DNA of 64,000 nucleotides from Bradyrhizobium daqingense (GCF_021044685.1 NZ_CP088014.1:5566001-5630000), one strand, 5' to 3'. Positions 9,550 through 22,750 are shown, numbered from the stretch's first letter. A program made the numbers and translations. The notes: generated by a model not told the origin, from the sequence alone.

Positions 9550-10173
9550 TTATGACGTCCTGACGAAGCTGCTGAATTGAAAATTCTGCACCGATTGCCA
9601 CGGCGTCGCATGCTGATGCCGGCGATGATCGGTCAACGTGAAGCCCGGGCCGAGCAGCGCTGCAATGCTGTCGGCACTGTGGCGAGTCACCGGCAGGCCG
9701 CTGCACTTCTCCGGACCATCGACGGCAAATGTTCCGATGATGACGTGACCGCCGATCTTCACGGCCCGTCTGACAATGGCCACGTATGCGGCTTGTTCTT
9801 CCAGCGCGTTGAGGAAATGAAATGCCGCGCGGTCGTACCAGAGGTCGTATGTCCGCGTTGGCTGCCAAGCCGTCACGTCGGCCGCGATCCACGCCACCCC
9901 GTCGCTGGCGGCACCGAGCCGCGCCCGCGACGCTGCCAGCGCGGCGTCGGACAGATCGAGCACGGTCAGGTTCGCATATCCGGCGGACAACAGCGCATCG
10001 ACCAGCCGGGACGCCCCGCCGCCGATATCGACGATCGAAGAGGTCGGCCCCGCGCCGGTCAGCGCGATCAGTTCGAGCGAGGGCGATGGGCTCTCTTGGA
10101 ACCAGCTAACCTCGCGCTCGCCCTTGCTCTCGTAAACGGCCTGCCAATGGGCCGCCCGGCTTGAACTCGTCAT
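9550..10173 (-). CDS. Class I SAM-dependent methyltransferase
   Basis: The protein has 207 residues from the ATG at 10173, where AAAGGG lies a few bases upstream. The frame can be read 16 codons further up. The SAM-binding motif I is IVDIGGGASRLVDALL, followed by the acidic end of strand 2 (LTVLDLSDAAL) and motif post-I YDLWYDRAAFHFL. This form, with HW..Y.....WFQ near the N-terminus, is the small thiopurine/tellurite-type methyltransferase group. It lies convergent to the cusA gene and between the two metal-efflux sets. A role in metalloid detoxification is possible, but the substrate is unknown. Confidence 0.8.
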   Translation of the reverse strand: MTSSSRAAHWQAVYESKGEREVSWFQESPSPSLELIALTGAGPTSSIVDIGGGASRLVDALLSAGYANLTVLDLSDAALAASRARLGAASDGVAWIAADVTAWQPTRTYDLWYDRAAFHFLNALEEQAAYVAIVRRAVKIGGHVIIGTFAVDGPEKCSGLPVTRHSADSIAALLGPGFTLTDHRRHQHATPWQSVQNFQFSSFVRTS

Positions 10174-10339
10174 GACGCCCTTTCGGCGCAGTTTGTCAGC
10201 TCCGACCAGTGCAAGCTGCACAAGTTACAATTGCCGTCCCCGCCCGCGACATCAAGTTCCCCACACGTAACATTGTTGCGGGTCGACACTGTTCCCATCG
10301 CCGTGCTAGGCCAAACTGACCGACACCGAGAGCGAATTC

Positions 10340-10705
10340 GTGTTCCTGATCCGCCAATCCGCCATAGTTCGCCGCCTGCGCAACTGGCGCGGGCTGCTGG
10401 CTGTGATTGTTGCGGTGACCTATCTGTTCGCGGGTACGGCTCACGGGCTGTGCGACCTCGACGTTACCAGCCCCTCCGGCGGCTCGGAGATCGCTTCGAT
10501 TCTCGACGACGGCGCGGCAGGCCATGGCGACAACGCAGCGCTCGCCGGCCATCACTGCCACGGCTGCTTCTCGGTCGCCGTGGCTCAGTCCGCGCCTCCG
10601 GCCGCATCGATGTTCCTTGTGTCGGCATCGCGCCCGCAGCGTGCACCCCGGCTCGCCGGAATCATCCCCGACACCGACTCCCCGCCTCCCAAACATATTG
10701 CCTGA
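10340..10705 (+). CDS. Secreted Cys/His-rich small protein before the czc genes
   Basis: The protein is 121 residues from a GTG start and has a membrane-type signal (LLAVIVAVTYLFAGTAHG). The mature part has a compact Cys/His cluster, GHHCHGCF, that could bind a metal, and ends with a Pro-rich tail (DSPPPKHIA). It sits 54 bases before czcC in the same direction. The arrangement mirrors the Cys/Met-rich protein before the cus genes, so a metal-sensing or chaperone role in the periplasm is plausible but unproven. Confidence 0.6.
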   Translation: MFLIRQSAIVRRLRNWRGLLAVIVAVTYLFAGTAHGLCDLDVTSPSGGSEIASILDDGAAGHGDNAALAGHHCHGCFSVAVAQSAPPAASMFLVSASRPQRAPRLAGIIPDTDSPPPKHIA

Positions 10706-10759
10706 ACGGATTGGTCGGGCGCCCGCGCCCCTTAGGTTCATCCTTCACAGGTCGGTTTC

Positions 10760-12034
10760 ATGTTTCGCAGGGGAATGGCTGCGCGCCTCGCGTGCGCGGC
10801 GGCGTGCTTGATTGTCGGATCGGCGCTTGCACCGTCTCACGCTCAGACTTTGACGATGCGCAGCGCCTTGTCGCGTGCCCTGGCCGCGAGCCCGCGGCTG
10901 ACGGCGGCGGAGCGCGACGTCGGCATCGCCACGGGCCAGCGCATCCAGGCCGGCGCTCTGCTCAATCCGGAACTCACCTATGAGCAAGATGACTCGTTCG
11001 GCTCCGGCAGATATCGCGGGACGCGATCGGCCGAGACCACGCTGCAGATCAGCCAGGCCTTCGAGCTGTTCGGCAAGCGCGAGGCACGGATCGCGGCCGG
11101 ACAGGCCGGCATCGAGGTCGCCGCGATCCAGCGCAAGGCCGTCAGGCTGGAGGTGCTGTCGGAGACCGCGATCGCCTTCCTCAGCGTGCTCGGCGCGCAG
11201 CGGCGCATCCAGATCCTCGACGAACAGATCGCCGCGATCGACCGCCTGACCCCTCTATTGCGACGCCGTGTCGAGGCCGGGGCCTCCTCGCCGGCGGAGA
11301 CCGGCCGCGCCGAGGTCGCCTCCGCCCTGGTCAAGGCCGACCGCGAGCGGCTCAAGGCGACATTGGCGAGCGCCCGGCGCGAGCTTGCGGTGCTGATGGG
11401 CGATCCCGCGACCAAGTTCGGCGAGGTCTCGGGCCGGCTCGACACCACCGGGCGGCCGCCGACGTTCCAGTCGGTCGTCGCCGCCATCGATGCCAATCCG
11501 CAATTGGTGCGCTGGACCGCGGTGTATGCGCAGCGCAATGCCGAGCTGCTGCTGGCGCGGCTCAGGCCTTATCCCGACGTGCGGATCGCGGCCGGCTGGC
11601 GCCATTACAACGAAACCAACGACGATGCGGCGCGCCTGACCGTCTCTGTGCCGATTCCCGTGTTCGACCAGAACCAGGGCAACATCCTCTCGGCCCAGGA
11701 GAGCCTCTCCAAGACCAAGGCCGAGCGCGAGGCCAACCGCAACGCGCTGATCGTGATCGCCGGCCGGGCCTATGACTCGCTCCAGGGCTCGCTGCGCGAG
11801 CTCGCCGTGCTGCGCGAAACCGCGATACCCAAGGCCGTGGAAGCGTCCGATGCGATCTCGCAGGGCTACGGCCAGGGCCGCTTCACCCTGCTCGAAGTGC
11901 TGGACGCTCAGGCAAGCGTCAGCCAGGCGCGGCTGCGCGAGCAGGAGGCGTTGCAGAATTTCCATGCGGGCGTGGCCATCATCGAAGGCCTCGTCGGCAA
12001 TCCCTTTGCTCTGGCCCGGGAGAGCGCGCGATGA
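10760..12034 (+). CDS. czcC: Outer-membrane channel of metal efflux, TolC family (CzcC-like)
   Basis: A 424-residue protein with a cleaved signal ending SHAQ, then the two-repeat OEP pattern of long alpha-helices. The first repeat begins TMRSALSRALAASPRL and runs through LNPELTYEQDDSFGSG. The second contains LLARLRPYPDVRIAAGWRHY and FDQNQGN. A C-terminal helix carries FTLLEVLDAQASVSQARL, typical of CzcC/CusC. It overlaps czcB by ATGA and forms a czcCBA unit. It is the only outer-membrane factor in the metal block, so it may serve both pumps. Confidence 0.9.
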   Translation: MFRRGMAARLACAAACLIVGSALAPSHAQTLTMRSALSRALAASPRLTAAERDVGIATGQRIQAGALLNPELTYEQDDSFGSGRYRGTRSAETTLQISQAFELFGKREARIAAGQAGIEVAAIQRKAVRLEVLSETAIAFLSVLGAQRRIQILDEQIAAIDRLTPLLRRRVEAGASSPAETGRAEVASALVKADRERLKATLASARRELAVLMGDPATKFGEVSGRLDTTGRPPTFQSVVAAIDANPQLVRWTAVYAQRNAELLLARLRPYPDVRIAAGWRHYNETNDDAARLTVSVPIPVFDQNQGNILSAQESLSKTKAEREANRNALIVIAGRAYDSLQGSLRELAVLRETAIPKAVEASDAISQGYGQGRFTLLEVLDAQASVSQARLREQEALQNFHAGVAIIEGLVGNPFALARESAR

Positions 12035-13000
12035 AGACGTCCACCACCATCGTCGTGGCCATCGTTGCCGCCGCGCTCGGCGCTTACGGCTATTCCCTGC
12101 TCGCTCCTGACAAGGTCGCGCACACCGAGCATGCCGAGCATTCCGAACACAAGAAGCCGAACGATCGCGTCGAGCAGGACGAGCACGGCGCCGACCGCAT
12201 CCGCATCTCCGACGTCAAGCTGGCCGCGGCAGGCGTGGTCCTGGCCGAGGCCGCAAGCGCGACACTGACCGACACGCTCGCCTTCAACGGCATCCTGCGC
12301 GCCAACCAGGAAGCGGTGGTGCAGGTGACGCCGCGCTTTCCGGGTATCGCGAAATCGATCCTGAAGCGCATCGGCGACAGGGTCGGCAAGGACGATCTGC
12401 TCGCCGCGATCGAAAGCAATCAGAGCCTCACCGTCTACGAGCTCAAGGCGCCGTTCGCCGGCACCATCATCGAGCGCCAGATCTCGCTCGGCGAATACGC
12501 CTCCGAACAGAAGCCGGCTTTCGTCATCGCCGATCTCTCCACCATCTGGGTCGATCTGTCGATCTACCGGCAGGACTTGAGGCGCGTCCGCCTCAACGAC
12601 GAGGTGCTGATCGATCCCGACGACGGCCGCGGCGAGATCAAGGGCAAGATCTCCTACATGGCGCCGATCGGCTCGAGCGAGACCCAGACCGCGTTGGCGC
12701 GCGTCGTGCTGCCGAATCCGGACGGACGCCTGCGCCCCGGCCTGTTCGTCACCGCGCGGCTGATCCTTGCCGCGCGCGACGTCGCGGTCGCCGTGCGCCG
12801 AAGCGCGATCCAGACGCTGGAGAACAGGACCATCGTGTTCGTCCGCGAGGAGGGCGACAAGATCGAGGCGCGCCCCGTGGAGCTTGGGGATTCCGATCCG
12901 AGGTTCGTCGAGATCAAGGCCGGCCTTGCGGCCGGCGAGCACTATGTCGCGGAGAACAGCTTCGTCGTGAAGGCGGAGATGGGCAAGGGCGAGGCCGAGC

Positions 13001-13008
<8 letters not shown>
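12031..13008 (+). CDS. czcB: Metal efflux periplasmic adaptor (CzcB-like)
   Basis: The protein has 325 residues. An N-terminal membrane anchor (TIVVAIVAAALGAYGYSLL) is followed by a His/Glu-rich linker (HTEHAEHSEHKK) suited to Zn/Co binding. The adaptor core comprises the barrel-sandwich halves FPGIAKSILKRIGDRVGK and FAGTIIERQISLGEYAS and a beta-barrel with IWVDLSIYRQDLRRVRL. It lacks the two HMBD modules found in the CusB-like protein of this window. It overlaps the gene before by four bases and the pump gene after by eight. Confidence 0.9.
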
Positions 13009-16219
<3,211 letters not shown>

Positions 16220-16221
16220 AG

Positions 16222-17199
16222 GTGGCCGGTCACGACCATCACGGACACCATCACCACGATCATGGCCATTCGCATGATCATGGTCATGCGCATAGCCATG
16301 CTCACGGGCACGGGCACATACATGCGCCCGCGGGCTTCGGCAAGGCGTTCGCGATCGGCATTTCGCTCAACATCGCGCTGGTCGTGGCCGAGGCCATTTA
16401 CGGCTATATCGGCAACTCCACCGCCCTGCTCGCCGACGCCGGTCATAATCTGTCCGACGTGCTCGGCCTCGTGGTGGCCTGGGGCGCCTCGATCGCGGCG
16501 AAGCGCGCGCCGAGCGGCCGCTTCACCTACGGCCTGCGCGCCTCCACCATCCTGGCAGCGCTGGCCAATGCGGTCTTCCTGCTGGTGGCGACCGGCGCGA
16601 TCGGCTGGGAGGCGATCCTGCGCCTGCAACAGCCCGAGCCGGTCGCAGGCATCACGGTCATGGTGGTCGCGGGCATCGGCATCCTCATCAACGGCTTCAC
16701 CGCCATGCTGTTCGCTAGCGGACGCAAGGACGACATCAACATCGAGGGCGCCTATCTGCACATGGCCGCCGACGCCGCGGTCTCGCTCGGCGTCGTGGTC
16801 TCGGCGGCGCTGATCATCTGGACCGGCTGGCTCTGGCTCGATCCCTTAACCAGCCTCGTCATCTGGGCCACTATCCTCTGGAGCACGACCAGCCTCCTGC
16901 GCGGCTCCATCGACATGTCGCTGGCCGCCGCGCCCAAGGGCACCGACCTCGCCGCGATCAGGGCGTTCCTGCTGGAACGCCCCGGCGTGTCGGCGATCCA
17001 CGATCTCCACGTCTGGCCGATCTCGACCACAGAGACGGCGCTGACCTGTCATCTCGTGATGCCCGCGGGCACCGGCGATGCGTTCCTGATGGAGACGGCG
17101 CAACTGCTCAAGACGTCATTCCGCATCGGCCACACCACGCTTCAGGTCGAGACGCATCCCGACAATGGCTGCGCGCTGGCGCCCGATGATGTGGTGTGA
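16222..17199 (+). CDS. czcD: Cation diffusion facilitator (CzcD/ZitB-type) zinc exporter
   Basis: A 325-residue protein from a GTG start two bases after the czcA stop, behind GGGGAG. The first 35 residues are a His-rich tail (HDHHGHHHHDHGHSHDHGH...). Six membrane helices follow. The tetrahedral metal site is visible as HNLSD in TM2 and HMAAD in TM5, the His/Asp pairing of Zn-specific CDF proteins. The C-terminal cytoplasmic domain (VSAIHDLHVWPISTTETALT) is complete. It would move zinc from cytoplasm to periplasm for the CzcCBA pump to expel. Confidence 0.93.
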   Translation: MAGHDHHGHHHHDHGHSHDHGHAHSHAHGHGHIHAPAGFGKAFAIGISLNIALVVAEAIYGYIGNSTALLADAGHNLSDVLGLVVAWGASIAAKRAPSGRFTYGLRASTILAALANAVFLLVATGAIGWEAILRLQQPEPVAGITVMVVAGIGILINGFTAMLFASGRKDDINIEGAYLHMAADAAVSLGVVVSAALIIWTGWLWLDPLTSLVIWATILWSTTSLLRGSIDMSLAAAPKGTDLAAIRAFLLERPGVSAIHDLHVWPISTTETALTCHLVMPAGTGDAFLMETAQLLKTSFRIGHTTLQVETHPDNGCALAPDDVV

Positions 17200-17218
17200 A
17201 GCGACTCTGCCTCGACGT

Positions 17219-17304
17219 CGTCATTGCGAGGAGCCCTTGCGACGAAGCAATCCAGAATGTCTCGTGGAGGGATTCTGGATTGCTTCGCTTCGCTCGCAAT
17301 GACG
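17219..17304. repeat. Palindromic interspersed repeat element
   Basis: The 12-base ends CGTCATTGCGAG and CTCGCAATGACG are perfect inverted copies, with further inner pairing (GCAATCCAGAAT with ATTCTGGATTGC). The whole 86 bp can fold as one long hairpin between two convergent genes. Elements with these ends recur in Bradyrhizobium and Rhodopseudomonas genomes. Confidence 0.8.
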
Positions 17305-17321
17305 GTGGAGAGAGCTGCGGC

Positions 17322-18182
17322 CTATCCCACTTTCGCCGTCACGATCCAGATCGCGCCCTGCAGCGCCACGCTCTGTCCTTTCAGGAACGGCGCGAGCGCC
17401 TCGCGGATCGAAGCCTTGGCAGCTTCATATGTCTCGGGCGGATGGCCCTGGAGTGCGCGGCTGGCGGGACCGATCTGGAGCGAGCCGTCGACGGCGGCCT
17501 CGAGCCCGCCGCCGATAGCAATGTCCATCGCCAGATTGTGCGGCTCCATCGCGACGTCCGCGAATCCTGCGCCTTTCAAGATGCGCGTCACGCGCTCTTC
17601 CGAGGCAAAGGCGAACGGGCCCGGCTCCTCGGGCCCCACCGGCGGCATCTTGGGGACGTGCTTGTAGACCGCCATCAGCGGCGTCATCGCCCACGGATTT
17701 TCCTTCGGCTCGCGCCAGCAAACAAAGGCAAGCCGCCCGGCGGGCTTCAGCGCGCGGCGAAGATTGGTGAAGGATGCGATCGGGTCGGCGAAGAACATCA
17801 CGCCGAAGCGCGAGGCGAGCAGATCAAAGCTTGCCGGCTCGAACCGATGCACCGTCGCATCCGCCAGCACGAAATCGAGCGGCAGGCCCTTCGGCGCCAG
17901 CGCGCGCGCCTGCGATAGCATGGGCTCGGAGACGTCGAGCCCGAGCGCAAAGCCATCGGGCGCCACCGCCCTCGCGAACGCGAACGTCGTCGCGCCGGAG
18001 CCGCAGCCGACATCGAGAACGCGCTCGCCCGGCTTTGGCCCGGCGCGGTCGATCAGCACGTCAGCAATGGGTCCGAGCAGGTTCTCCTGCGCCGCGTGTC
18101 GATCGGCCCAGCGCTGCCCGCTCGGTCCATTCCAATAGGCTATCTGATCGGCGTTCTCAGCGTGCCCGGCGGGTCGTTCCAT
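17322..18182 (-). CDS. UbiE/COQ5-like SAM-dependent methyltransferase
   Basis: The protein has 286 residues. It starts with the IAYWNGPSGQRWADRHA segment typical of this group, then motif I VLDVGCGSGATTFAFA, strand-2 end LGLDVSEPML, and motif II region FDLLASRFGVMFFADP. The last third is an Ala/Gly-rich helical cap. It is a lone gene between two repeat-bearing spacers and converges on the CDF gene. The methyl acceptor cannot be read from sequence. Confidence 0.85.
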   Translation of the reverse strand: MERPAGHAENADQIAYWNGPSGQRWADRHAAQENLLGPIADVLIDRAGPKPGERVLDVGCGSGATTFAFARAVAPDGFALGLDVSEPMLSQARALAPKGLPLDFVLADATVHRFEPASFDLLASRFGVMFFADPIASFTNLRRALKPAGRLAFVCWREPKENPWAMTPLMAVYKHVPKMPPVGPEEPGPFAFASEERVTRILKGAGFADVAMEPHNLAMDIAIGGGLEAAVDGSLQIGPASRALQGHPPETYEAAKASIREALAPFLKGQSVALQGAIWIVTAKVG

Positions 18183-18665
18183 TCAAGGCTCCATCATCTA
18201 CTCCTGCTCTATCATAGAAGCCTGTTCGGTCGAAAAGCGGATGCCCTGAACGTCAGGCAGATGTGAGAGCGCGTTGGAGGCCGCGCGACGGATTGCCGCG
18301 TCGCGGCTGCCGACCCGCGTCCAATCGCAGGCTCGCTTTCAGAAACCGTTGATGGGCCGCAGCACTTGGCTGCACATGTCGGACCGTGACAACCCTTTGG
18401 TAGCAAAGACGTTCTCTGAAGCACACCCGGTCCCTTCGAAGGACCAAGGCTCGCAGCCTCTGCTTCCGCGAGTCCGACACCAGAAATGCAATGTCGCGAA
18501 AAACCCGGCTCGCGGTTGGATATGCACAGGCGAGCAGCACACTTTCCGCGATTGTAGCCTTCCTGCAACAGCATTCTGAAACAAACTTCGTATGCTTCTC
18601 CCGAGGAGTCGACTTCGGCCGGCGAGCAATCGCTTGGCTGCGGTTTGGTGGAATGGGATATTGGA
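18183..18665. other. Gene-poor spacer between divergent genes
   Basis: The 483 bases between the methyltransferase start and the outer-membrane barrel gene hold only short frames with unlikely composition. Promoters for both divergent genes must lie here, but I cannot place one with confidence. No stable repeat or RNA is visible. Confidence 0.5.
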
Positions 18666-20181
18666 ATGAAACAGGTTGCGCCCGCCCTCGTGGCATTGGT
18701 GACGTTTTCCGGATCAGCATTCGCGGCCGACCTTCCGCGCAAATACTCCAAACCACCGGCTGTCGCCGCAGCAGTCGTCAACTGGACCGGCTGCTACGTC
18801 GCGGGCGGCGGCGGTTACGGCATGTGGAATCAGGAAAATTCGACTTTCATCGATGGTCCGCCCCGCTTTCAGAATGCCGATACGATCACCACCGGTGGCC
18901 GCGGATATTTCGGCACGGTGCAGGCGGGATGCGACTATCAGTTTGCGGCGGCCGGCGAGCGCTTCGTGATCGGCGCTTTCGGTGATTACGATTTCGGCAG
19001 CCTGACTGGACGGCTCACTCCCTCCGGCTTCTCCATGGTTGGCGACGAGAAGATGAGCTCGGCCTGGGCTGTCGGTGGCCGTCTCGGCTGGCTGGCGACT
19101 CCCAGCCTGCTGACCTATGTCTCCGCGGGTTACACCGAAGCAACCTTCGACCGCACGAACTTCAACCTGAACTTTCCGCCGTTCGGCGTTTTCGGCCGAC
19201 CTCTACCAGGACAAGCGAACCTACAATGGGTGGTTCATCGGCTCCGGCGCCGAATATGCGCTGGGCTTCCTGCCGGGGCTCTTCTGGAAAACGGAATACC
19301 GCTTCTCCGATTTCAATGTCGGCACCAATGCCATCAAGGACACGGCCAGCGGATTGCCGATCGGCATTTCCGAGGATTCGAAGAAGTACGTCCACACTGT
19401 CCGCAGCGAGTTGGTCTACCGCTTCAATTCGAGCGGATCCGCCGCCGATGTGACGTCCCCTGCCTATCTGAAGGCGCCTCCGGCCCCCACGCCGCTCACG
19501 AATTGGACCAGCTGCCACGTCGGCGGCGGTGGAGGCTATGGGCTCTGGAATCAGGACAACACGACCTACATCGATGTCCCCACCAGGACCCGCTTCAGCG
19601 AAACGGCAACGACCGGAGGCCGCGGCTTCTTCGGCACCGTGCAGGGCGGCTGCGACTACCAGTTTGCGGCAGCCGGTGCGGCGTTCGTCGTCGGCGCATT
19701 CGCCGACTACGATATCGGCAGCCTGAAGGGCCAGCTCAGCCCGCCTCGCTTCGGGATCATCGGCGAAGAGAAGATGAGCTCGGCCTGGGCGGGCGGCGGC
19801 CGGCTCGGCTGGCTGGCCACCCCGAGCCTCCTGACCTATTTCTCAGTCGGCTATACCGAAGCCAACTTTGACCGTACCGATTTCACCCTCAACGCAGCGC
19901 CGCTCGGAAGACCAAGCGGCGTGTTCATGGACAAGCGTACCTACAGGGGCTGGTTCATCGGCGCTGGCGAAGAACACGCGCTGAAGATCGTGCCGGGCTT
20001 GTTCTGGAAGACTGAATATCGGTTTTCTGAATTCGACACCGGGACGAACGCCATCCGCGACACGGCAACGGGTCTGTCGGTCGGAGCCTCGATGGATTCC
20101 GAGAAATGGGTTCATGCCGTTCGCAGCCAGCTGGTCTATCGCTTCAATTGGGGCGGAGGCCCCGTCGTGGCGAAGTATTGA
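18666..20181 (+). pseudogene. Tandem-repeat outer-membrane beta-barrel protein, frameshifted
   Basis: The ATG at 18666 opens a signal peptide (APALVALVTFSGSAFAADLP) and a barrel domain of the Omp25/Omp31-like rhizobial porin group. It reads on well to about 19199 (GVFGR), then leaves frame. The true coding continues one base over from about 19204 (YQDKRTYNGWFIG) to the stop at 20181. The coding part holds two copies of the same barrel: NWTGCYVAGGGGYGMWNQ recurs as NWTSCHVGGGGGYGLWNQ, and WFIGSGAEYAL recurs as WFIGAGEEHAL. The second copy has no signal peptide of its own. It is either a decayed gene or a one-base sequence error, since both halves otherwise stay open for about 500 codons in total. 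Confidence 0.75.
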
Positions 20182-20212
20182 TCACCGCACTGCTGATCTA
20201 TAGCTAAGATAA

Positions 20213-20236
20213 AGGCCCGGTACGTCCGGGCTTTTT
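20213..20236 (+). terminator. Rho-independent terminator
   Basis: The stem GCCCGG/CCGGGC with loop TACGT is followed by TTTTT. It sits 34 bases after the stop of the barrel gene. Confidence 0.85.
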
Positions 20237-20387
20237 GCTTTCTGCATTCGGCCTTTCAAGCCGCACGGAAGCCAATTGAAAGAAGGCCCCAAAGCGGCGC
20301 GAGTGCCTGTGATGTTGATCACATAGCTGTCCTTTGCCTCGATGGCATGCTCCGGCTATCCTGATCACATTGCGATTTGAGGCGGCA

Positions 20388-22244
20388 ATGGGCGCTGTTC
20401 GGATTTTTGTAGTTCTTTTGGGCGCATTCTACTTCGGCTGCGGATCGGCCTATGCGGAGCGGCGCGTTGCTCTCGTCATCGGCAATTCGGCCTACAAGGG
20501 CGTGCCCCGGCTGACCAATCCGGTGAACGACGCTTCGCTGGTCGGCGGCATGTTCAGGAAAGCCGGCTTCGACACCGTGGACGTCAAGCTGGACCTGAGC
20601 GTCGTCGACATGCGCAAGGCGCTGCGCGAGTTCGGCAGCAAGGCGCGCGAAGCCGACGTCGCCGTTATTTATTATGCCGGCCACGGCATCGAGCTGGACG
20701 GCAACAACTACCTCATCCCAACCGACGCAGCGCTGGAAACCGACACCGACGTGTTCGACGAGGCTTTCCCGCTCGACCGGGTCTTGTTCGCCATCGAGCC
20801 GGCCAGGCAGCTTCGCCTCGTCATTCTCGATGCCTGCCGCGACAACCCGTTCGCCAAGACGATGAAGCGGACGGTGGCCGCGCGTGCCATCGGCCGCGGC
20901 CTTGCCAAGGTCGAGCCGACCAGCCCGAACACCATGATCGCCTTTGCGGCCAAGGCCGGCTCCACCGCCTCGGACGGCGACTCCAGGAACAGCCCGTTCG
21001 CCGCCGCTCTGGTCGAACGCCTGCCCACGCCAGGCCTCGACCTGCGCAAGGCGTTCGGCTTCGTCCGTGACGACGTTCTCAAGAACACCGGTTACAAGCA
21101 GGAGCCCTATGTCTACGGCTCGCTCGGCGGCGACGACGTGCCGCTGGTCGCCGCCAAGCCGGTTGTCGCCGGTCCCCAGGCAAACCCTGACAGCGAGATC
21201 CGACGCGACTATGAACTGGCGCTCCAGCTCGGCACGCGTGACGGATGGACGGCGTTCCTCAACCGCTTTCCGAGCGGCTTCTATGCCGATCTCGCGAAAG
21301 GCCAGATGAACAAGATCGCCGCCGAAGAGATCCGCGCGGCCACTGCAGACAAGGCCCGGCAGGCGGAAGAGGAGAAGGCCCGGCTCGCTGCCGAGCGCGC
21401 CAACAAGGCCGAGCAGGAGAAGGCGGCAGCCGCGTCCAAAGCTGCCGAGGAGAAGCGTCTGGCGGCCGAGAAGGCCAAGCAGATCGAGGAAGCCAAGGCG
21501 GCCGCAGCCGAGCAGCGGCGCAAAGACGCCGAGGCAGCCGCAGCAAAGGCGCTGGCCGAAAAGCAGGCCGCCGAGAAGGCGCTCGCCGACAAGCTGGCGA
21601 ACGACAAGGCAGCTGCCGAAACGACCGCCAAGCAGGCCGCCGAGAAACAGACCTCTGCCGACGCTGAGCAGAAGGTCGCGGCGATAGGCCCCTCTTCAAC
21701 CGCGCCGGCGATGCCGCTGCAGGAAACGACGAAGCTGGTTCAGTCTGAGCTGCGCCGCGTCGGCTGCCTGACTGCCTCAGCAGACGGCGACTGGAACGCT
21801 GCATCACAACGTTCGCTGACGCTGTTCAACAAATACGCTGGCACCAAATTCGACGCCAAGCTCGCCAGCTTCGAAGCGCTGGACGCGATCAAGGTCAAGC
21901 CGGGCCGCGTCTGTCCGCTGGTCTGCGACCGCGGATTCAAGGCCGATGGCGACACCTGCGTGAAGATCACCTGCCGCGCCGGCTACCGCGTCAATGACGA
22001 CAATGAATGCGAGAAGGTGCAGGACAAGAAACCCATCGCCAAGCGCGAGGACGCGCCTGCGCGAGATACGGAACGTAAGAAAACTGAAGCTGCTCCGTCC
22101 AAACCGCAATCGAGTGGGCAAATCGTGTGCGGACATGCCGGCTGCCGCCCGGTCCGGCCCGGCTGCCGTCTCGAATTGAACTCGCCGGCGGTCTTTGCGA
22201 AGGGAAACATGGGGGGATACACAAACGTTGAAGTCTGCAACTGA
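20388..22244 (+). CDS. Secreted caspase-like (metacaspase) protein
   Basis: The start at 20388 follows GAGGCGG and gives 618 residues, with a signal peptide (FVVLLGAFYFGCGSAYA). The C14 caspase domain covers roughly residues 24-250. The catalytic His99 is in YYAGHGIE and Cys150 in LDACRDNPF, both present, so the enzyme should be active. Residues 310-430 are an Ala/Glu/Lys-rich coiled coil (EEKARLAAERANKAEQEKAA). A peptidoglycan-binding-like stretch and a Cys-rich tail (VCPLVCDRGF, CRAGYRVNDDNECE, GHAGCRPVRPGC) follow. Proteins of this plan occur in many rhizobia. Their substrates are not known. Confidence 0.88.
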   Translation: MGAVRIFVVLLGAFYFGCGSAYAERRVALVIGNSAYKGVPRLTNPVNDASLVGGMFRKAGFDTVDVKLDLSVVDMRKALREFGSKAREADVAVIYYAGHGIELDGNNYLIPTDAALETDTDVFDEAFPLDRVLFAIEPARQLRLVILDACRDNPFAKTMKRTVAARAIGRGLAKVEPTSPNTMIAFAAKAGSTASDGDSRNSPFAAALVERLPTPGLDLRKAFGFVRDDVLKNTGYKQEPYVYGSLGGDDVPLVAAKPVVAGPQANPDSEIRRDYELALQLGTRDGWTAFLNRFPSGFYADLAKGQMNKIAAEEIRAATADKARQAEEEKARLAAERANKAEQEKAAAASKAAEEKRLAAEKAKQIEEAKAAAAEQRRKDAEAAAAKALAEKQAAEKALADKLANDKAAAETTAKQAAEKQTSADAEQKVAAIGPSSTAPAMPLQETTKLVQSELRRVGCLTASADGDWNAASQRSLTLFNKYAGTKFDAKLASFEALDAIKVKPGRVCPLVCDRGFKADGDTCVKITCRAGYRVNDDNECEKVQDKKPIAKREDAPARDTERKKTEAAPSKPQSSGQIVCGHAGCRPVRPGCRLELNSPAVFAKGNMGGYTNVEVCN

Positions 22245-22393
22245 GTTGCGCGTTGGGCCCCAGACCCGACGCAACCGGTCTCACCGCGCGCATTGCAGCC
22301 GCATTGGTTTCACCGAACCGCCACATCGGAATCAGATGCCAACCAGATTTCCTCGCTAGGTTTGCCGTTCCTCAAACTGGAAAAGGCATGACC

Positions 22394-22750
22394 ATGCGCA
22401 GCTTCACGGCATCCATCATCGTTGCAGCTCTCTCGCTGGGAACACCCGCTCTTGTGCAGGCACAGGGCGCATCGTCGCAACCCGGTGCAGAACAGCCGTC
22501 CACGCAGTCAAGCACGGTGATCCGGAGCATACAGGTTGTGGACGTCAAGGAACTGCAGCCGGCCGTGCGCGAGAAGGTCGATGAACTCGTTGCGAACACA
22601 AGCGAAAAGGACATCCAGTCGCTCCGGCAGTCGATCGACGCCACACCGCAGGCCGCCTCCGTGCTCAAGGCCAAGGGCTTGAGCTCGGCACAAGTGGTCG
22701 CGATCAACATCGCCGACGGCGTGCTCACGATGTTCACCAAGACGGCCTGA
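22394..22750 (+). CDS. Small secreted protein, unknown function
   Basis: The ATG at 22394 is seven bases after AAAAGG. The one at 22388 is too close. The protein has 118 residues: a signal peptide (SIIVAALSLGTPALVQAQG), a low-complexity Ser/Gln part, then a helical region (LQPAVREKVDELVANTSEKD) and a closing FTKTA. It stands alone, followed by a stable hairpin. I do not recognise a family. Confidence 0.65.
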   Translation: MRSFTASIIVAALSLGTPALVQAQGASSQPGAEQPSTQSSTVIRSIQVVDVKELQPAVREKVDELVANTSEKDIQSLRQSIDATPQAASVLKAKGLSSAQVVAINIADGVLTMFTKTA

